Assembly: GCA_009773355.1 (NCBI GenBank)
Contig: WRPG01000015.1
Location: 94,676 to 158,675 of the forward strand
Reading direction: 5' to 3'
DNA: 64,000 nucleotides
DNA from: Limisphaerales bacterium
Lineage (GTDB): Bacteria; Verrucomicrobiota; Verrucomicrobiia; Limisphaerales; SXTU01
The notes beneath the pieces are model-generated. The model worked only from the letters and a program-made list of their open reading frames with translations, ran no database searches and had not been told where the DNA came from. Within the stretch, counting starts at the first letter, position 1; each line of letters starts with the position of its first letter. This document shows, one piece after another, positions 15,668-25,909 of this stretch. A program made the position numbers and the translations under genes.

Positions 15668-18415
15668 ATGAAAGTCACCTTCGGCCTCTGCCTCGACGGC
15701 TTCGCCTCCGCAGACCCGCAGCCTAGCTTCGACGAGGTCGTATGCGGCCCCGTCGGCTTGCTGCGCCTGTTGGAGCTGCGCCTCGGCCTCGTTGGTGCCT
15801 TGCCCAGCCACGGCCGGCGCGTGGTGGGCTACCGCGACGCGCTGGCGGCGTTGGCCGCTGCGGGCCCGCAGTTCTACAGCGTCTCCTTCGCGCAGGATGA
15901 CTACGCGGTTGCCGAGACGCTGCTTCGGTGGCGCGATGAACTCGTGCTCGCGGGTTGGGATGGGCTGGCAGCGCCGGGTTTCAGTCCCCGGCTGGCCACG
16001 CTCGCGGCGGTGGAAGCCACGCTCGACCCCGCGCTGAGCACCGGCGAAGGCGACCGTTTGCGCACCATCGCGGCGGCACTCGACGACCGCTCGCCGCAGT
16101 TCGACCGCGTGACGGTCACCGATCCGCTCCACGAGCTTCCAGCCCGTTGGCGGCAGCTCTTGCAAAAGCTGGGTGCGAAGTTTCTCGACGCGGACGCCGC
16201 GCTCACCGCCGCACTCGGCGCGCCGGACATCGACTTGGGAAAGTTCCAACGACTCGTCGCTGGCTTGGCGGTAGCAGCCCCGTTCCGTGGGGACGGTTCC
16301 CTCAACGTGGTCCGGGCCTACTCCACGGAGACGCTTGCGCTGGCCGCCGCCCAGTGGCGGCGCGCCGCCGGTGCGAACGTCGCCGTCGTCGAAGGGGCTG
16401 ACCTGCCTGTGCTGGATGCGGCGCTGGCCCGGACCGACGAACCGGTCGCCGGCGTGGCTGCGCGCTCGGTGCACCGCGCGATTCCGCAGGTGCTGCCGCT
16501 CGCCCTCCGGCTGCTCTGGCGACCGCTGGACCCGCAGCACCTGCTCGAATTCCTCATGCACCCGGTGTGCCCGGTCACGGGCTGGCTGCGACACCGGCTT
16601 GCTGAAGCGCTCCGTGACGCTCCCGGCGTGGGCGGCGCGCCGTGGCTGGAGGCTTTGGAGTCGGCGCGGCAAGCGGTGCGGAAACGATTCGCCGCCGACC
16701 CCGCCGCCTTGAAGGAGAACCTTGAGCGCATCGAAGCCGATCTGAACGAGTGGATCATCCTCGCCGGACATGACCCGGTCGTCGGCGCGCCGGGGGAGGC
16801 GATTACCGATGCGTGCGCGCGGGTGGCGCGCTGGGCGGGTCGGCGTGCCAATTCAAAAGTAGCCGACAGCCCCGAGGCGGCGCTGTTCCGTGCCTTGGCT
16901 GCGGCGGCGAGTGAGTTGGGCGAACTGACCCGGACGCGCGACGTGCTCACCCGGGCGCAAGTTGAGCGATTGCTGCGGCTCGTCCAGTCCACCGGCTGGG
17001 CCGGCGCGCCGCAGGCCGCCGAGTTGGGGGTGGCCCCCGTCCGCGCGGCGGGTGCCTTCGTGGAGCCCGTGGATGCGCTGCTCTGGTGGGATGCCTCCGA
17101 ACGACCGACTGCCTCGACCGCGCCGTGGACTGGCACGGAACGGGACACCCTGCATCGCGCGGGCGTTGAGCTGCTGCCCGAGGCGGCGCTGCTCAAGACG
17201 AATGCCCGGCTGGCCCTGCGTCCGCTGCTGGCGGCGCGCCGCCGACTCGTGCTCTTCCAACCGCTGCAACGCGCGGGAGAAAAGGTCGGCGAACATCCGC
17301 TCGTCACTCGCCTCCGCGCACTGCCCAAGGAGTGGAATACCCAACCGCTCTTCCGCGACCTGGATCGCGAGGCATTGGCGGACGCGCCAACGACGCCACT
17401 GGCCTGGACCAAGCTCGAACCCCGGCCCTTGCCGCGTCCGCAGCGGTGCTGGCAGTTGCCGCCGTCCGCGCCCATCCCGGCGCGCGAATACGAGAGCTAC
17501 ACCAGCCTCAGCAGTTTCATCTTCACCCCGCACGACTATGTGCTGGACCGCGTGGCGCGACTGCGCGCCGGCCCGCTGGCGGGCGCGAGCGTCATCCCGG
17601 ACTTCCGGCTGTTCGGCAACCTGATCCACCGCCTCACCGAACGGATGTTTGCTGCGACCTCGACGCTGGCGTGGCCGACCGCCACGGAGGCGCAACTCGC
17701 CCGCTGGCTCGCGGTGCAATGGCCGACCCTGCTACCGGAAGAAGGGGCGACCTTGCTGCTGCCGGGGCGTCAAAGCGAATCCGTGCGGTTGCAGGAGACC
17801 GCGCAACGCGCGCTCCTCCGCCTGCTTGAAGTGCTGCGCGCAATGCGCGCCGTCAGCGTTAAGGCCGACGTCGAGCCGGAGCGCCGGACGTTCCGCACGA
17901 TCAGCGCCACGGGCAAGCCCATCTGGCTGACCGGCCGGGTGGACCTGCTGGTCACCGACGCGGAAGGCCGGCAGGTCGTCGTGGATCTTAAGTTGGGCGG
18001 TGCCGACAAGCGCACGGTCGAGCTCGAACAAAACCGGGCGTTGCAGCTCGCGGTCTACGGCTTCCTCGTGGCCGGCGCACCGCCCTTCCCACCCGGCGTC
18101 TTCCTCATCCTCAACAACCAGAAGGTGCTCACGGACGAGCCGGGCTTGATCGCCGGGGAAGCGCCCATCCTATCCGAGACCCGGGCGACTGGTCCGGCGA
18201 GCTGCTGGCAGGATTTCCTCACGATGTGGGACTGGCGGCGAAAGCAACTGGACCGTGGCCTGATTGAGGTGAGCACGGTGGCGGGCGGCCTGGACGCAAC
18301 GGCCGGTCCACCGGACCTGGTCCCACCGCTAGCCAACTGGATTCCCACCAAGGCGGATGGCCTCGGTGAGTATTCGCCCCACGGCGCGCTCACTGGCTGG
18401 GAGGAAGAGCAATGA
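15668..18415 (+). CDS. AddB-like protein with PD-(D/E)XK nuclease domain
   Basis: 915 residues from ATG 15668. The N-terminal two thirds resemble the helicase-like scaffold of AddB/RecC: they start MKVTFGLCLDGF and have no Walker A P-loop, so ATPase activity is not expected. The C-terminal nuclease is visible at about 754-800: LTGRVDLLVTDAEG, then VVVDLKLGG and QLAVYGFLV, giving the D...DxK...Q/Y pattern of the RecB nuclease family. The gene overlaps the next by four bases (ATGA), so the two products are very probably made as a complex. In AddAB the two nucleases each cut one strand of a DNA end. It is short for AddB (usually about 1,100-1,200). Confidence 0.85.
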   Translation: MKVTFGLCLDGFASADPQPSFDEVVCGPVGLLRLLELRLGLVGALPSHGRRVVGYRDALAALAAAGPQFYSVSFAQDDYAVAETLLRWRDELVLAGWDGLAAPGFSPRLATLAAVEATLDPALSTGEGDRLRTIAAALDDRSPQFDRVTVTDPLHELPARWRQLLQKLGAKFLDADAALTAALGAPDIDLGKFQRLVAGLAVAAPFRGDGSLNVVRAYSTETLALAAAQWRRAAGANVAVVEGADLPVLDAALARTDEPVAGVAARSVHRAIPQVLPLALRLLWRPLDPQHLLEFLMHPVCPVTGWLRHRLAEALRDAPGVGGAPWLEALESARQAVRKRFAADPAALKENLERIEADLNEWIILAGHDPVVGAPGEAITDACARVARWAGRRANSKVADSPEAALFRALAAAASELGELTRTRDVLTRAQVERLLRLVQSTGWAGAPQAAELGVAPVRAAGAFVEPVDALLWWDASERPTASTAPWTGTERDTLHRAGVELLPEAALLKTNARLALRPLLAARRRLVLFQPLQRAGEKVGEHPLVTRLRALPKEWNTQPLFRDLDREALADAPTTPLAWTKLEPRPLPRPQRCWQLPPSAPIPAREYESYTSLSSFIFTPHDYVLDRVARLRAGPLAGASVIPDFRLFGNLIHRLTERMFAATSTLAWPTATEAQLARWLAVQWPTLLPEEGATLLLPGRQSESVRLQETAQRALLRLLEVLRAMRAVSVKADVEPERRTFRTISATGKPIWLTGRVDLLVTDAEGRQVVVDLKLGGADKRTVELEQNRALQLAVYGFLVAGAPPFPPGVFLILNNQKVLTDEPGLIAGEAPILSETRATGPASCWQDFLTMWDWRRKQLDRGLIEVSTVAGGLDATAGPPDLVPPLANWIPTKADGLGEYSPHGALTGWEEEQ

Positions 18416-21400
18416 AGCTCCCCATTCAATTCATCGGGGCCGGGGCCGGCTCGGGCAAGACCACGGCCGTCGTGAAGACGATCGTGGCAGCGCTGCTGGA
18501 TGGCTCCTGCGCGCCGGCGGGCTTGATCGCCACCACCTACACGGTGAAGGCGGCGCAGGAACTGCGCGAGCGCATCCGTCGTGCGCTGCTCGAAGGCGGC
18601 CATACTGCGCTGGCCGGGCAGCTCGACCTGGCGCTCATCGGCACGGTGCACAGTGTGTGCGCCCGGCTGCTGCGGCGCTTCGCCTTCGAGGCGGGCATCT
18701 CGCCCGCGGTCGAGGTGCTGGCCGAGGAGGAAGGGGCCCGCCTGCGCGCGCAGGCGGTGGATGCGGCCAGCTCGCCTGAGGAAATCCGTGAGCTGCAACG
18801 CGTCGCCCTGCGGCTCGGACAGTTGGAGGCGCGCACCCGAGAGTTCTGGTATCCGGGGCAGTTGCGCAAGCTGCTCGACGAGATCCGTTCCAACGACTTC
18901 GCCGCCGAGCAACTGCCGGCCATGGCCGCGCACGCTGCGGAGGAGTTCTTGAGCCTGTTCCCCCGCGCCGCCACCGAGGACCTCGACCAGCGGCTCCAGC
19001 AGGCCATCGAAACCGTCGTGTCCGCGCTGGAGCAGAGCGGCAACACCAAGAAGAACACCGCCGACTATGTGGACGCCCTGCGGCGCGCGCAGAAGCAGTT
19101 GGCGAAATCGGACCTCACCTGGCTGGACTGGGTGCGGCTGGCCAAATCAGGCCCCGCCGACAAGGTGGCCGCGTTGGCCACGCCGGTCACCGACGTGCTC
19201 GCCCGCTTCGGCGAACATCCCCGGCTGCACGCGGACATTCGCGATTACACCCGCCGTCTGTTCCAGCTCGCGCAAGGCACGCTGCGCTGCTTCCAAGAGC
19301 TCAAGCAGAAGCAGGGTGTGCTCGACTTCGCCGACTTGGAGCATCTCTCCCTGCGCCTGCTCCGGGAGAACGACACCGCGCGTGCCGCGTGCCGCGAAGG
19401 CTGGCAACTGGTCATCGTGGACGAGTTCCAGGACACCAGCCCGTTGCAACTCGCGCTCTTCATGGAGTGGGCGAAGCTGGCCCGCCGCTCGGTTTGGGTG
19501 GGCGACGTCAAGCAGGCCATCTATGGCTTCCGGAACACCGACCCGCGTCTCACCGACGCGGTCGTGGCGGGCCTGCGCAAGGCGGGCGCAGCGGACGAAG
19601 TTCTCGGTGTCTCCTACCGGTCCGTCCCCGAACTGGTGACGCTAGTCAATGAGCTGTTCCAAAAACCGTTCGCGGACTCCATCGGGCTTAGCCCCAAAGA
19701 CGTCACCCTTACTGCCGACCGCAAGTCGTTCCCAGACGGCGCGCCGGCTCTGGAATTCTTCGACCTGCGCAGCGGCGTGGCCAAGAAGGATGGCAAGGGC
19801 GAGTTGAAGCTGAAGCTCAATGACCTCGCGGCGTGCGTCGCAGACGGCATTCGAAAGCTGCTCGACCCCAAAACGGGCCGCGCCATCTTCGACCGGCAGT
19901 TGGGGCAGCCGCGTCCCGTTGCCCCCGGCGACATCGCCGTCCTGTGCCGAAAAAATCAGCACGCCCGGAACATGGCCACCGCGTTGAGCGCCGCCGGCTT
20001 CACGGTCAGCCTCGGCGGGGCGGGGTTGCTGGCCACTCCGGAAGGATGCCTCGCACTGGCCTGCTTGCGACGCGTGGCGGACAAGGACGACAGCCTCGCC
20101 GCCGCCGAGGTCGTGGCACTGGGAACTTGTAGCGAATCCGAGGTCTGGCTCGCCGAACGCCTGCAATTTCTGGCCGCGAACCCCGGTGCTGCGGACCGGT
20201 GGCGTCTGGATGGCCCGCAGGCCGACGCACGCCTCGTGCGGCTCGAAGCGGTGCGGACACAGTCCCACTGGCTCTCGCCGACCGAGGCCCTCGACTTGGC
20301 GCTGGCCGCCGGGGAGGTGCTGGCCACGGTCACCGCCTGGGGGCCTTCGCCGGAACGTGCGGCGCAACGGCGTGCGAACGTCGAGGCGCTCCGCGGCATG
20401 GCGGGCCGCTACGAGGACCATTGCCGCTCGGGGCGCGACCCCGCCACGATGGCGGGCTTCCTCAACTGGTGCGCCATTCAGCAGGAGAACGGGGCCGACG
20501 CCAAGGCGAGCGACCCGAGTCCGGGCGCCATCCAAGTGCTCACCTACCACGGAGCCAAGGGGCTGGAGTGGCCAGTCGTCCTCTGCACCGATCTGGAGGA
20601 GGCCGACCCGGCAGACCTGTTCGACGTGCAGAGCGTCAGTCCGGACGCGGGCAAGGAAGTCTCCTTCGAGAACCCGCTGGCCGGACGGTCCCTGCGCTTC
20701 TGGGCCTCTCCGTTTGGCAGCAACGAAGCCGGCATTCCACTGTTGGACGACCTTCAGCAGAGCCGGTTGGCGCAGGAGCGCGAGGCGCAATCGCGCGCCG
20801 AGGCGCTGCGTTTGCTCTACGTGGGCCTGACCCGCGCACGTGACCTGCTGGTCCTCGTGCGGCTGCCCGGCCAGGAGTTGAAGTGGCTGGACTTGCTCGG
20901 CGCAACGGCCCTGTCCACCGCGGTGGATGAGGTGACGATTGCGAGCGGCAAAAACATTCCATGCCGGACCCAGATTTTGTTGCCAACCCAAGTTACACGG
21001 CAGGCTTCCGGCACGCCGCTGCGCTGGCTGGCCACCGCCTCCTCGCGCACGCCACGGGTGCCGGCGACTCTTTCCCCGTCGCACGCCAAGGCTGTGCCTG
21101 AGATCACTGCCGCCGAACCCATCACGTATGGCTCACGTCTGCCGGTGATCGGAACGGTGGAGGAGGCTGCGCTCGGCGACGCGCTGCACGCCATCCTCGC
21201 GGCGGAACTCCTCAACCCGAACACGGCCGGCCGTGAAGCCAAGGTGCGCGAGCAGTTGGCTGGTTTCGGTTTGGCAACGTCTCTGGAAGCCGCCGCCGTG
21301 GTGGCGATGCTGGATCGTTTCCGCGCCGACCTCGCCCAACGCTTCTCGCCCTCGCGCGTGTTGGTGGAGACTCCGTTCAGCTTCCCACTGCCCAACGGCC

Positions 21401-21630
21401 AGCGCGTCAGCGGCGTGATGGACCTGTTGTTGGAAACCCCAAAGGGCTGGGTGCTACTGGATCACAAGTCCTACCAAGGCCGCCGCGACCAGTGGGCCGC
21501 GAAAGCCCTCACGTTCTCGGGGCAGCTCGCGCTCTACGCGCAGGCACTGCGTGCGAGCGGCATGACGCTCGCCGAAGTCTGGGTGCATTTCCCGGTGGGC
21601 GGAGGCTTGGTGAAACTGCAACAGATTTAG
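18412..21630 (+). CDS. AddA-like UvrD helicase with C-terminal PD-(D/E)XK nuclease
   Basis: 1,072 residues. Motif I is GAGAGSGKT at 9-17, DEFQDTSP near 339, VGDVKQAIYGFRNTDP near 365, TYHGAKGLEWPVV near 710 and LLYVGLTRARD near 802. A RecB-family nuclease occupies about 1000-1050 (SGVMDLLLETPKG, LLDHKSY, QLALYAQAL). This is the catalytic subunit of an AddAB-like end-processing nuclease-helicase. It overlaps the AddB-like gene by four bases. A chromosomal AddAB does general repair; this copy sits in a defence island behind a WYL regulator, so degradation of foreign DNA ends is the likely role (inference). Confidence 0.92.
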   Translation: MKLPIQFIGAGAGSGKTTAVVKTIVAALLDGSCAPAGLIATTYTVKAAQELRERIRRALLEGGHTALAGQLDLALIGTVHSVCARLLRRFAFEAGISPAVEVLAEEEGARLRAQAVDAASSPEEIRELQRVALRLGQLEARTREFWYPGQLRKLLDEIRSNDFAAEQLPAMAAHAAEEFLSLFPRAATEDLDQRLQQAIETVVSALEQSGNTKKNTADYVDALRRAQKQLAKSDLTWLDWVRLAKSGPADKVAALATPVTDVLARFGEHPRLHADIRDYTRRLFQLAQGTLRCFQELKQKQGVLDFADLEHLSLRLLRENDTARAACREGWQLVIVDEFQDTSPLQLALFMEWAKLARRSVWVGDVKQAIYGFRNTDPRLTDAVVAGLRKAGAADEVLGVSYRSVPELVTLVNELFQKPFADSIGLSPKDVTLTADRKSFPDGAPALEFFDLRSGVAKKDGKGELKLKLNDLAACVADGIRKLLDPKTGRAIFDRQLGQPRPVAPGDIAVLCRKNQHARNMATALSAAGFTVSLGGAGLLATPEGCLALACLRRVADKDDSLAAAEVVALGTCSESEVWLAERLQFLAANPGAADRWRLDGPQADARLVRLEAVRTQSHWLSPTEALDLALAAGEVLATVTAWGPSPERAAQRRANVEALRGMAGRYEDHCRSGRDPATMAGFLNWCAIQQENGADAKASDPSPGAIQVLTYHGAKGLEWPVVLCTDLEEADPADLFDVQSVSPDAGKEVSFENPLAGRSLRFWASPFGSNEAGIPLLDDLQQSRLAQEREAQSRAEALRLLYVGLTRARDLLVLVRLPGQELKWLDLLGATALSTAVDEVTIASGKNIPCRTQILLPTQVTRQASGTPLRWLATASSRTPRVPATLSPSHAKAVPEITAAEPITYGSRLPVIGTVEEAALGDALHAILAAELLNPNTAGREAKVREQLAGFGLATSLEAAAVVAMLDRFRADLAQRFSPSRVLVETPFSFPLPNGQRVSGVMDLLLETPKGWVLLDHKSYQGRRDQWAAKALTFSGQLALYAQALRASGMTLAEVWVHFPVGGGLVKLQQI

Positions 21631-21736
21631 GCAGGAGAAATTGCGCGCCAGCGAAGGGGCCTCGCTCCGGCAACTGCCCACTGAGCGAATGCAATGAGGC
21701 ATTTGCCGGTCAAGCCCCCCGCGAAGCGGCACGGCA

Positions 21737-23152
21737 TCAGCGAACTCCATCCTTTCGCAGCGTTCGCTCGTCGCACTCCAACGCTTGGGCTGCGGCCGTC
21801 CAGGTTCCGTGCCGCTCTTTGGCCCACCGGGCCAGGCTTGCACTGAACTCCTTGATGCGCTGCTGACGGCTGCCACTCCCGAATTCCGCATTCGTTGGCG
21901 CGCTCGGCGATCCCAGGCTGCGCCATTCCGCCAATGCCCGGCCCACCGAATTCTCCTCACGCCAAGCGATGAGCATCATTGCCAGGCGTTGCAGGTCACG
22001 CAGGTTGCCCGGCAGGGGGTGTTCCTGGAGTGCCTGAGCCAGTTCCTCCGACCAGGGCGGCGGCGTTTCCTGCGCCGGGTCCCCAGTGAGCTCCCGCCAG
22101 ACTGCCTGCCAGTCGCCTTTCAGGTCCGCACGACATTCGCGCAACGGGGGAATGTTTACCGAGAGGTGGCTGACACGGTCGAAGAAGTCGGCGTCCAGCC
22201 GGTTGCGTAGTTCGGCAAGCGGGAGGTTCGAGGCACAGACCATTTCGAAGTCGACGGAGATTTCCCGGTCGCTCCCCAGGGGCCGAAAGCGGCGCTGTCG
22301 GTCCTGCAGCGTCCGCACCAGCTTGCGTTGCGCGGTCTGCGGCAGATCCTGCACCTCATCTAGGAACAGGATTCCTCCATCCGCCTCCTTTAGATGGCCA
22401 GGCCGATTCACCGCCGCCCCGGTGAACGCACCCCGCGAATGCCCGAAGAGCGCGCTTTCCGCCAGCGACGAATCCAGGCCGCCGCAGGGCACGGTCACCA
22501 CCCGCTTCCTCTGCTTGAGCGTCGTGATGAAGGTTTCGACCAGCCGGGTCTTGCCCGTTCCCCGCTCACCCAGCAGGAGCAAGGGCGCGCCGGTGACTCC
22601 GGCAAAGCGGTGCAGGCGATCGAAGGCCGCCCGCCGTGCCACCGACGCCGGCTCCGGTTCATAGATGGCCAAGGCAGGCTGGGTGCGAGCCAGCTTGCGT
22701 AGCTCCGACAGGTAGGTGGTGACCGGGAACGTCACTTCGTCAATCCTGCACTTTTTTCTCTCAGGCTCAAACTGGGACGACCAGAGGCGAGAGTTTGTTG
22801 GCAACGCGCCGCCCGCATGAAGGATCAACCAAACCGCGTGCATCGCGGGCGTCCCCGGCGACACATTGATATGGAATCGCGCGCCGCCCTGCAGGAGCGG
22901 GATCACATGCCTGCGCACCGCGGCGTAGATCTCCTCGTGAGAAGTTGGGTTCTGCAGTGGGACGAGCACGGGCTGGATGGGGATCCCTTCCAGCATTTCA
23001 GGTGCCTTGCCTGCCTGCCGGGGTTGGAGCAGGTAGATGACCTTTTCCAGGGCGACGCCGAGATTATTCAGCGCGGTGATCGCGTTGACCAGCACCTCAA
23101 CTCCGTGTCTTTCCGAATGCCAGCAGACCATCACGTTCTCTTTGTTACTCAT
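21737..23152 (-). CDS. CARF-AAA+-HTH sigma-54-dependent activator (RtcR-like)
   Basis: 471 residues from ATG 23152. Residues 1-140 form a Rossmann-like CARF domain: a first strand NVMVCWHSERHG and the signature HINVSPGTPAMH at 94-105. The AAA+ domain has Walker A GERGTGKT at 195-202, the sigma-54 contact loop GAFTGA at 241-246 and Walker B ILFLDE at 261-266. A Fis-type HTH is at the very end. The order matches RtcR, whose CARF domain senses RNA-damage products and whose AAA+ domain opens sigma-54 promoters. It is the last gene of the helicase/PLD operon, nine bases after the PLD gene, so it probably activates its own operon. The exact ligand is unknown. Confidence 0.92.
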   Translation of the reverse strand: MSNKENVMVCWHSERHGVEVLVNAITALNNLGVALEKVIYLLQPRQAGKAPEMLEGIPIQPVLVPLQNPTSHEEIYAAVRRHVIPLLQGGARFHINVSPGTPAMHAVWLILHAGGALPTNSRLWSSQFEPERKKCRIDEVTFPVTTYLSELRKLARTQPALAIYEPEPASVARRAAFDRLHRFAGVTGAPLLLLGERGTGKTRLVETFITTLKQRKRVVTVPCGGLDSSLAESALFGHSRGAFTGAAVNRPGHLKEADGGILFLDEVQDLPQTAQRKLVRTLQDRQRRFRPLGSDREISVDFEMVCASNLPLAELRNRLDADFFDRVSHLSVNIPPLRECRADLKGDWQAVWRELTGDPAQETPPPWSEELAQALQEHPLPGNLRDLQRLAMMLIAWREENSVGRALAEWRSLGSPSAPTNAEFGSGSRQQRIKEFSASLARWAKERHGTWTAAAQALECDERTLRKDGVR

Positions 23153-23161
23153 AGGATTCTC

Positions 23162-24688
23162 CTATCTCACTACGACGGTGGCCCCGAGTTCGGCGGCGAG
23201 TTTCCGCGCGTGCGGTCGCTCTTCATCGCTGCGCAGGAGAACATATGTCCGCCCGTCGCATTCAAACACCGGCGGCACGTAGGAAACCTTCTCCTTGGTG
23301 GTGATGGTTGTTCCGTCCTTGCCAGGTTTTTCCACGGCATGCTCTCGCTTGCGCTCCCGCGCCTTCTGCGGCAGCTGGGGCGGACGAACTTCCCAATCGT
23401 AACGAATGCGCCGCGGGAGCCCGCGTTTGTCACCAGCGAACTCTGATCTTAGGGTGGGCTCCTTGGCTCCTTTCATGGCAAGGGCATCCGCCGCCATGAT
23501 CGGAGGCAGGGTTTGAACCACTTCCTCCACCACTTGGCGCGCACCATCCCTGACGGATTGGTCAGCGGGACAGATTTCGCTGAACTCACCCTGCAGGCTT
23601 GGGCGCGCGACGAATTGCCAGGGAAAGCGTTCGCACCAACTGCGCACGGTTGCCTCCAGCGCGGCCGCTTGGGCTCCCTGCAGCCTGATGCCGGCTTCGA
23701 ACCCGGCATCCAGTCCCTGGCTGGCCAGATTGGCCGTCATCACCAACCCCTCACCATCGGCCCAGATCGCCTTGGCGTGGAGCCGCTCATGGGCCACCAC
23801 CCTGATGCCATGGGCGACGAGCGTCTCACAAACCTGCTTCACCGCAGGGCGCGGGCGCGTCAGCACCGTGACCCGGACTCCCCGCCCGGCGGCAGCAATG
23901 AGCGCCGCGACCGATGCGTGTTCTTCCTCCAGCCCATAGCTGCTGACCAGCAACTCCTTCTGGGCCGCAGCCAGCAGGCGGAGCACTTCCTGCCGCAGGC
24001 CATGGTCCACCCGTGTCGTCGCAACCATCGCCCGTGGTTCAGGGATCGTTGGGAGCTTCGGCCGTGCCTCGACGGCAGCCAGCCGGCCAAGCTCGACCAA
24101 TTCGTGTTCAGCCTCGCCCCAGAAGGCGTGATTGAATAATCTAGCCAGCGCTTGGGAATCTTCCGCTCCCAGTTCAACTCCCAACTCGACCCCCTCATGG
24201 AGCGCCCGGTTGAAGTTGGCGGTGGAAAGCAGCCCGCCCGCCTGCGGGGTTTGCGGATCGATCACCAAGAACTTCGCGTGAAAATGTTCCGCCGAACGCA
24301 GCGTCACCCGGCCGGCCAGCCGGTCGAGCAGCAGCTTGTGGTCGTCCACCATCCTGGCCGTGAAGGCGTCGTCCTCCTGCGGGCAGCTGCGCAGCCGCTG
24401 CTCGGAGGCATTGAGCATGTAGATCCTCACCCCGCGGGCGTGGGCCTGATCGAGGGCGGCGGCGAGCTTTTCATCCGCAATCAGGAAGGACGCCAGCAGG
24501 ATCACTTCCTTGGCCTCGCCGATCAGCTTCAACAACTGGGCGTGCAGCAGTCCCTGGAGTCCGGCGGGCACCAGTCCGTGGCGCACGCCGCCATCGTCCA
24601 TAGGTGTGGTCGGACCCCGGCGAAGCCAGCTCGCGGGCAGGGTGATGGTGTTGTCAACGCTGCGGCTCAGTTTCAAGGGTGCGATCAT
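23162..24688 (-). CDS. Phospholipase D-like nuclease with two HKD motifs
   Basis: 508 residues. I choose ATG 24688 (MIAPLKLSRS) rather than the upstream start at 24715: it has GGAG eight bases before it and lies four bases after the previous stop. Two HKD-type half-sites are present: HAKFLVID...STANFNRA near residue 137 and HAKAIWADGEGLVMTANL near 301. Together they would form one PLD active site. A Lys/Arg-rich tail follows (about 400-508). PLD-family nucleases act on phosphodiesters without metal and recur in defence systems (for example DrmC of DISARM). Its partners here are an SF1 helicase and an unknown protein. Nuclease activity is inferred from the motifs. Confidence 0.9.
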   Translation of the reverse strand: MIAPLKLSRSVDNTITLPASWLRRGPTTPMDDGGVRHGLVPAGLQGLLHAQLLKLIGEAKEVILLASFLIADEKLAAALDQAHARGVRIYMLNASEQRLRSCPQEDDAFTARMVDDHKLLLDRLAGRVTLRSAEHFHAKFLVIDPQTPQAGGLLSTANFNRALHEGVELGVELGAEDSQALARLFNHAFWGEAEHELVELGRLAAVEARPKLPTIPEPRAMVATTRVDHGLRQEVLRLLAAAQKELLVSSYGLEEEHASVAALIAAAGRGVRVTVLTRPRPAVKQVCETLVAHGIRVVAHERLHAKAIWADGEGLVMTANLASQGLDAGFEAGIRLQGAQAAALEATVRSWCERFPWQFVARPSLQGEFSEICPADQSVRDGARQVVEEVVQTLPPIMAADALAMKGAKEPTLRSEFAGDKRGLPRRIRYDWEVRPPQLPQKARERKREHAVEKPGKDGTTITTKEKVSYVPPVFECDGRTYVLLRSDEERPHARKLAAELGATVVVR

Positions 24689-24692
24689 ATAG

Positions 24693-25907
24693 TTAGCTCC
24701 AGATTCCAAGGTCAAAGGCGGCCAGGAGGCGACGAGACAGAGGGTCGGCTGGCCGTTGCAAGGCTTCCGTCAGCAGTTGCCCCGGCGTGGGGAGAACGGG
24801 GGAATGAAACGCAAACCGCGACCGGACCGAGTGCGCCAGCGTCTCCACATCGGCGCGGGTCAAGTATCGGTCAATGCTTTCCCGCAGCAGCCAGGCGGCC
24901 CATAGGCTGGCTTCCTGTTCCGAGGAGGGAGCCAGCTCCACTTGCCGCAGGGTCGTCGGCTCGAAATGCCCAAGACCGTTGAGAGTTCCTCCGGGCACGG
25001 CCGGCACGGCAAGGTCCCGGCAAAACTGTTTTCGGGCGGCGACCGGACAGGACTTGAACTCCTGCGGAACCATCAGGCGGCCCGCCCGCTTGCTGCATTG
25101 TTGGACCGCCTCCGGACCGGTCCCGTTTCCCAATGCAACCAGCCGCTCCCAGAGATCCTTGAAGGAGAAATGAGAGACCGCGCCCAGGGGGAGGGGGCCG
25201 TTTACCCGCAGTTCGCCGAACTTGGCCTCCCGTTCCCTGCTTTCAGGAGCCAGCATTTTCCCCTCCAAACGGAGCGAAGGCTGGGGGCTGGCCTCGTCCC
25301 AGCGGAGACGGAGGTCCAACGAGGCGGACTCGCCCTCAAAGCCGGTTTTGGCCAGGCATTTGATGACAAATGCAGCCGCGCCTTCACCTTCCACCAGCCG
25401 CAAAACCGGGTGGTCGATGGCTTGCTCCAGCAGGGCCGGCACCGGTCGCCCCTGATCGGCCGCACTTTCCCTCGCCTTGCGCATCTCGCGCTGCTGGTGC
25501 CGCGCGGACTCTGCGTCTGCACCGAAGACGGGCTCCACATGAATCAAACCCGGCAGCACCAGCGGGTCGTTGCAGTAGTAGAATCGCCAGAGGCGCTCCT
25601 CGGCGACAAACACCTGGCCCAACCTTAACGACTCCTCACCCAGGGGACTCAGGCGGGCAGATTCCAACCGCACCACCCATTCCAAAAGCCCAAGTTCGAC
25701 GCAGCGGCTCAAAGCCAGCCTGCCCACCTCCTGCGGCAGCCCACCCAACAATTCCCTCGCGACATTCGCGGGCCGAAGTTCGCCGCCCAGATCCTTGGCG
25801 AGTTGCGTGACAGCCAGCCATTCCGGGCGGTGGCGTCCCACGGCCACGGTGGCCTGCGTGTCGAAGGTGGATACTTTGATGGGGCGAGCCAGTTCGATGG
25901 TTTGCAT
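24693..25907 (-). CDS. Unknown protein in helicase/PLD operon (404 aa)
   Basis: 404 residues from ATG 25907, beginning two bases after the helicase stop and ending four bases before the PLD start, so the three genes form a tight unit. I recognise no enzyme motif. Residues about 25-100 look like a winged helix (LAVTQLAKDLGG..., LSRCVELGLLEWV...LSPLGEE), followed by mixed alpha/beta segments with a basic middle (SARHQQREMRKAR). It could be an adaptor or DNA-recognition subunit; that is a guess from context. No signal peptide or membrane segment. Confidence 0.8.
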   Translation of the reverse strand: MQTIELARPIKVSTFDTQATVAVGRHRPEWLAVTQLAKDLGGELRPANVARELLGGLPQEVGRLALSRCVELGLLEWVVRLESARLSPLGEESLRLGQVFVAEERLWRFYYCNDPLVLPGLIHVEPVFGADAESARHQQREMRKARESAADQGRPVPALLEQAIDHPVLRLVEGEGAAAFVIKCLAKTGFEGESASLDLRLRWDEASPQPSLRLEGKMLAPESREREAKFGELRVNGPLPLGAVSHFSFKDLWERLVALGNGTGPEAVQQCSKRAGRLMVPQEFKSCPVAARKQFCRDLAVPAVPGGTLNGLGHFEPTTLRQVELAPSSEQEASLWAAWLLRESIDRYLTRADVETLAHSVRSRFAFHSPVLPTPGQLLTEALQRPADPLSRRLLAAFDLGIWS

Positions 25908-25909
25908 GA

